Shown in pieces: positions 15,069-18,484 of a stretch of 18,484 nt of DNA (its first letter is position 1; each line of letters opens with the position of its first letter). The notes below the pieces were generated by a model that worked only from the letters and a program-made list of their open reading frames with translations, made no database searches and had not been told where the DNA came from. The DNA is from JAUIIK01 sp963745675 (GTDB taxonomy: Bacteria > Chloroflexota > Chloroflexia > Thermomicrobiales > CFX8). A program made the position numbers and the translations under genes. The DNA is taken from NCBI GenBank assembly GCA_963745675.1, contig CAVUYM010000029.1, forward strand, positions 1 to 18,484, in the 5' to 3' direction.

Positions 15069-16087
15069 ATGATCCAAACCGTCCTCGGTCCTATCGAACC
15101 CCATGAACTCGGCGTCTGCCTGACTCACGAGCACATCTGGTGCGACCAGCGCACCGCGCCACGGCGCGAACTCTTTGGCGTTAGCCGGTCGACCGACGAC
15201 TACATGCGGCTGGACGACGAAGACAAGCTGGTCGGTGAGCTGGTCGCCTTCCGTAAGGCTGGCGGTGGCGCAATCGTTGAGGTCACCTGCGACGGCTGGG
15301 GTCGCGATCTGGATGTTCTGGCACGGTTGTCGGCGGCTAGCGGTGTCCATATCATCGCGACGGCAGGTTTTTACATCGAGCCCTGCATGCCGCTCTTCGT
15401 CGCCGAGTGGTCGGTCGATGAGTTGGCCGACCACATCACGAACGAGATTCTTGAAGGAGTCGGTCCGGACTAGTCGTAAACCAGGCATCCTCAAATCCTC
15501 GATCCATCGAGCAAGGGTCGAGGGACTGGAACTGAAAGGCTTGCAGGCCGTCGCTATCGCCCACAAACGGACCGGCGCCGCGATCACGACCCACACAACG
15601 GGGGCACGGAGGCAGGAGATCCCCGGTGGCCTTGCCGCCGTCGAGCAACTTGAGATTTTGAAGGCGGATGGGATCGACCCCAACCGCTTCATCGCCGGTC
15701 ACGTCGACGAGCGGCCTGACATCGATGTCCTCGCGAAGTCTTGCTGAGCAGGGCGCATACGTCCAGTTTGACGTCATCGACAAGGAGAACTATCTGCTCG
15801 ACGAAACCCGCGCCGAACTTGTCGCCGCCCTGGTCTCACGTGGCCATATCGAACGCCTGCTGCTCTCGCACGACCGCAACCGCGACTACGAGATGCGCTA
15901 TAGCGGCCACACCGGCTACTGCCACATCTTCGAGGATTTCCTGCCGAGGTTGCGGCGTTTGGGTGTGAGCGAGGATCAGATCGAAGTGATGATGGTGGCG
16001 AATCCGGCGAGGGTGTTGGGATTTCCCTCACCCCCGGCCCCTCTCCCACACGCCTCCGCTTCGCTTCAGCGGGGGAGAGGGGAGTAA
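15069..16087 (+). CDS. Phosphotriesterase-family metal-dependent hydrolase, interrupted by two frame disruptions
   Basis: A member of the amidohydrolase superfamily, phosphotriesterase/PTE-related lactonase group, with a binuclear-metal TIM barrel. ATG 15069 has GAGAGG upstream. The metal ligands are all visible across three frames: H20 and H22 in THEH, the carboxylated lysine in KPGILK, the histidine of TTHTTGA, the histidine of AGHVDERPD and the aspartate of LLLSHDRN. The first break is near 15470, where a TAG follows GVGPD; one extra T, or a 5-base loss within a PDGT-type segment, accounts for it. The second is near 15739-15742, where dropping one base gives VLAKLAEQGAYVQFD. Repaired length is about 338 residues. 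The last 20 residues after NPARVLGF come from a REP-like repeat. Without them the protein would end at the usual place. The substrate is unknown; many relatives are lactonases rather than organophosphate hydrolases. Confidence 0.8.
16018..16084 (+). repeat. REP-like GC-rich palindromic repeat, left copy
   Basis: The unit begins GGGATTTCCCTCACCCCC and contains a perfect 10-bp hairpin: CCCCTCTCCC at 16038-16047 against GGGAGAGGGG at 16073-16082. It overlaps the end of the phosphotriesterase gene, whose stop codon TAA at 16085-16087 lies just beyond it. A second copy lies in opposite orientation about 35 bp away. CCCTCACCCC...CTCTCCC repeats of this style occur between genes in many bacteria. 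Confidence 0.8.
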
Positions 16088-16120
16088 GACGAGGGAATCG
16101 TGCTACGTCTCGATGTTCGG

Positions 16121-16175
16121 CTCCCCCTCTCCCCGCGCAGCAGTGGGAGAGGGGGCCGGGGGGTGAGGGAAATCC
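16121..16175 (-). repeat. REP-like GC-rich palindromic repeat, right copy (inverted)
   Basis: Its reverse complement (read from 16175) matches the left copy from GGGATTTCCCTCAC through CTCTCCCAC, apart from single-base length differences in C runs; the loop differs. Its own hairpin is a perfect 11-bp stem, CCCCCTCTCCC (16123-16133) with GGGAGAGGGGG (16145-16155). It ends two bases before the stop codon of the carboxyltransferase gene. Together the two copies form a large cruciform-capable structure between convergent genes and may act as a bidirectional transcription barrier or RNA-stabilising element. Confidence 0.8.
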
Positions 16176-16176
16176 C

Positions 16177-17760
16177 CTACACCCGCAACACCCCTATTTT
16201 CGTCTCCTCAATCTCGACATTCAGGCAAGTCTCCAGCGCCAATCCCAACACCATCCGCGTGTCGCGCGGATCGATGACGCCGTCGTCCCAGAGGCGGGCT
16301 GTGCCGAAGTAGGGCTCGGTTTCGCGTTCGAAGTGGTCGCGGGTTTCCTGTTCCATAGCCGCCACCTCGTCGGGTGTTAGATCCTGGCCGCGACTGCGGA
16401 TGGTCGTCAGTACCCGTGCCGCCTGTTCACCGCCCATAACGGCAGTGCGCGACGTTGGCCAGGTGAAGAGGAAGCGTGGATCGTAACCGCGTCCAGCCAT
16501 GGCGTAGTTACCTGCGCCGTAACTCGCTCCGGTGATCAGTGTGATCTTCGGGACCTTCGCCGTCGCAACGGCTGAGACCATCTTCGCGCCGTCGCGGGCG
16601 ATGCCGCCGTGTTCGGCTTCGCGTCCGACGAGGAAGCCGGTGATGTTCTGGACGAAGAGCAGCGGGATCTTCTGCTGGGTGCAGAGCATGATGAAGTGGG
16701 TTGCCTTGCGGGCAGATTCACTGAAGAGCACGCCATTGTTGGCGATGACGCCGACGGGGATGCCGTAGAGGTGGCCGTAGCCGCAGACGATTGTCTCGGC
16801 ATAGTCGCCCTTGAATTCGTCGAGCACGCCGCCATCCAGGATGTGCTGCAGCAGTGGACGGGGATCTGACGGCGTGCGTGGATCGGGCGGAACGAAGCCG
16901 AGGATGTCGTCCGGGTTGCCGTCTGGAGGTCTGACCTCGCGTCGCTCCCAGGGCAACGGCGGTATTTGCGGGTGCCGCACCATTAGTAGCCTGCGCGCTA
17001 GCTGGAGGGCTTCCTCTTCGTCCTCAGCGATGTAATCCACAACGCCGCTGATCCGGCCATGGACGTCAGCGCCGCCCAGTTCCTCGGCGGTGATCTCTTC
17101 GCCGGTTGCGGCCCGCACCAGAGGCGGCCCTCCAAGGAAGATCGTGCCGTTGCCGCGTACGATGATCGCCTCATCCGACATTGCCGGGACATAGGCCCCG
17201 CCAGCCGTGCATGAGCCGAGGACCGCCGCGATCTGGCGGATTCCGGCTGCCGACAGCACCGCCTGGTTATGGAAGATGCGCCCGAAGTGTTCGCGGTCGG
17301 GGAAAACCTCGCTCTGGAGCGGCAGAAACGCGCCACCGGAATCGACAAGATACAGACAGGGCAGCCGGTTATCGAGTGCAATAGTTTGTGCCCGCAGGTG
17401 TTTCTTGACGGTTTGCGGGTAGTAGGTCCCGGCTTTGACCGTCGGGTCGTTGGCGACGATCATCACCGGCTGGCCGTCGACGCGGCCCACTCCGGTGACG
17501 ATGCCTGCTGACGGCACCTCGTTGTCGTACATGTCCTCAGCGGCCAGCGGCGAGAGTTCCAGGAACGGAGAGCCCAGGTCGATGACCCGATCTATGCGCT
17601 CGCGAACCGGGAGCTTTCCGCGCTCTCGATCACGCTCGCGCCGCTGCGGTCCGCCGCCATCAGCGACGCCGTCGAGCCGCGACCGCAGATCCTCGACGGC
17701 GATGACATTCGCCTCGTACCAGTCTTGACGAAACCCTGCCGGTCGCGCGTTGATTGACAT
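16177..17760 (-). CDS. mccB: Acyl-CoA carboxylase carboxyltransferase (beta) subunit, methylcrotonyl-CoA carboxylase type
   Basis: The carboxyltransferase half of a biotin-dependent acyl-CoA carboxylase, which moves a carboxyl group from biotin to an acyl-CoA. The 527-residue length fits the methylcrotonyl-CoA subunit used in leucine breakdown. The N-terminal carboxyltransferase domain has LVDSGGAFLPLQSEVFPDREHFGRIFHNQA (138-167). The HFGRIF.NQA pattern is typical of the methylcrotonyl or geranyl type rather than the propionyl type. The oxyanion-loop glycines lie in GSCTAGGAYVPAMSDE (182-197) and GGPPLVRAATGEE. The C-terminal domain has NITGFLVGREAEHGGIARDGAKMV and GASYGAGNYAMAGR (411-424), followed by MGGEQAARVL. 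ATG 17760 follows a GGGAA ribosome site. The partner biotin carboxylase/carrier subunit is not adjacent in the window. Geranyl-CoA carboxylase is the main alternative. Confidence 0.88.
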   Translation of the reverse strand: MSINARPAGFRQDWYEANVIAVEDLRSRLDGVADGGGPQRRERDRERGKLPVRERIDRVIDLGSPFLELSPLAAEDMYDNEVPSAGIVTGVGRVDGQPVMIVANDPTVKAGTYYPQTVKKHLRAQTIALDNRLPCLYLVDSGGAFLPLQSEVFPDREHFGRIFHNQAVLSAAGIRQIAAVLGSCTAGGAYVPAMSDEAIIVRGNGTIFLGGPPLVRAATGEEITAEELGGADVHGRISGVVDYIAEDEEEALQLARRLLMVRHPQIPPLPWERREVRPPDGNPDDILGFVPPDPRTPSDPRPLLQHILDGGVLDEFKGDYAETIVCGYGHLYGIPVGVIANNGVLFSESARKATHFIMLCTQQKIPLLFVQNITGFLVGREAEHGGIARDGAKMVSAVATAKVPKITLITGASYGAGNYAMAGRGYDPRFLFTWPTSRTAVMGGEQAARVLTTIRSRGQDLTPDEVAAMEQETRDHFERETEPYFGTARLWDDGVIDPRDTRMVLGLALETCLNVEIEETKIGVLRV

Positions 17761-17898
17761 GGTTTCCCGTTCTGTTTCAGCGTTGAGAAGTAGCTAGCCG
17801 AGTCGCGTCGCTCTGATAGCTCCCGCGCCAATAGACTGTTCATAGGCGCTCATTCTTGTTATTGGAGCCCCTACGAGTTTAGCGTCAATGGTACAGAT

Positions 17899-18465
17899 TC
17901 AGATGTCACTGGCCGTACGGTCAATCCAGGCAAGCACATCTCTGACGTGATCAGGGTAGTGCTCGGCGGTGCCGTTGTAGATCAAGCTCCAGAGCGGGAA
18001 ACGAAAACCGTCGTCATCTGTCGCCGGCCGGACGTGGTTGATGTTGTCGTAATCGGCGATGGTGTAGATCGCTTCGAAGGCCGGTTCTGGCAGATTCTCG
18101 ATCATCTGTACGAGCCAGCCGTACGCGAAGTCTGCTTCTTCAATCACCGCATCTAACGGCCAGTCCTTGTGCCGCTCGTAATTCCAGTCGTTGCGGTCCT
18201 GATTGTTGGCGATGTTGTACTCGGGCGGCGGAGCGTCATCCTGCCCGAAGCAATTCGTGGCCGTTGGCATCTGGCGATGTGTCGCTGCGTCGAGCTGAGC
18301 GGCCAGCCAGCGGTGATCGGCGGCAATGTGGGCGATGACGTCCTTGACCGTCCAAGAACCTATCGCATGTGGTTCGGTCATGCGTTCGCTCGGAATTCCG
18401 GCAAGCGTGCCCAGCCACTCGGCGTAGGAAGCCCTCACTTCATCAAGGATCTGTTGCTTGTTCAA
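17899..18465 (-). CDS. DinB/ClbS-DfsB-like four-helix-bundle protein
   Basis: A 188-residue soluble protein likely to fold as a DinB-type four-helix bundle. TTG 18465 is the start, with GAGAA about 6 nt upstream. The N-terminus MNKQQILDEVRASYAEWLGTLAGI leads to GSWTVKDVIAHIAADHRWL (36-54), a typical DinB/ClbS signature with H46 and H51. The C-terminus has GTAEHYPDHVRDVLAWI (165-181) with H169 and H173. These histidines are the probable metal ligands of the bundle. Members include thiol-dependent transferases, ClbS-like self-protection proteins and many of unknown role, so only the fold is assigned. It is followed on the same strand by the carboxyltransferase gene after a 138-bp gap in which I see no strong signal. 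Confidence 0.7.
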   Translation of the reverse strand: MNKQQILDEVRASYAEWLGTLAGIPSERMTEPHAIGSWTVKDVIAHIAADHRWLAAQLDAATHRQMPTATNCFGQDDAPPPEYNIANNQDRNDWNYERHKDWPLDAVIEEADFAYGWLVQMIENLPEPAFEAIYTIADYDNINHVRPATDDDGFRFPLWSLIYNGTAEHYPDHVRDVLAWIDRTASDI

Positions 18466-18484
18466 ATCGGATTCTCGTGCATTC

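Noticed and set aside
14952..15692. Minus-strand 246-codon frame opposite the phosphotriesterase
   Set aside because: The opposite strand carries clear metal-ligand motifs; this frame has no recognisable domain and spans two genes.
1..18484. Search for tRNA, rRNA, CRISPR array, insertion sequence or phage genes
   Set aside because: Nothing with cloverleaf, direct-repeat array, transposase or phage features was seen; the only repeats are the palindromic elements listed.

Overview
The window is bacterial, gene-dense and moderately GC-rich, with many GTG and TTG starts. The gene set is two very large MalT-type LuxR regulators in tandem, LonA, MoaC, a short-Q-loop cytochrome bd oxidase and a methylcrotonyl-CoA-type carboxylase subunit. 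This suits an aerobic, heterotrophic bacterium, possibly Chloroflexota (Thermomicrobia/Sphaerobacter-like). That placement is inference from gene content; no rRNA or other marker is present. I see no tRNA, rRNA, CRISPR array, insertion sequence or phage gene.

Layout. Positions 124-5624 hold two tandem paralogous ATP-dependent LuxR regulators; the first has a +1 frameshift just before its P-loop. Positions 5638-6249 (minus) encode an unrecognised protein. Then come moaC (6439-6960), a DUF2085-like membrane protein (7063-7695) and lon (7907-10369), with a 20-bp palindrome between the last two. A UbiE-like methyltransferase (10469-11329, minus) converges on lon and diverges from cydA. The next block, 11478-16087, looks like one plus-strand transcription unit: cydA, cydB, an isochorismatase-fold protein, a PH-like protein and a phosphotriesterase-family hydrolase. 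A Rex-like operator (11401-11418) sits upstream of cydA. The right end carries two minus-strand genes, a carboxyltransferase subunit (16177-17760) and a DinB/ClbS-like protein (17899-18465).

How they work together. CydA and CydB form the high-affinity quinol oxidase, and the operator suggests control by NADH/NAD+ state. The overlapping isochorismatase-fold gene has glycine in place of the catalytic cysteine, as true isochorismatases such as EntB do. Isochorismate is a precursor of menaquinone in the classical pathway, so a link to quinone supply is possible but unproven.

Quality caveat. Four conserved genes are interrupted by five frame disruptions (one in the first regulator, one each in cydA and cydB, two in the phosphotriesterase), and all can be read as one extra base. 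This points to insertion errors in the assembly at least as strongly as to real pseudogenes. A pair of inverted GC-rich REP-like repeats fills the gap between the phosphotriesterase and carboxyltransferase genes, and one copy encodes the last 20 residues of the phosphotriesterase.
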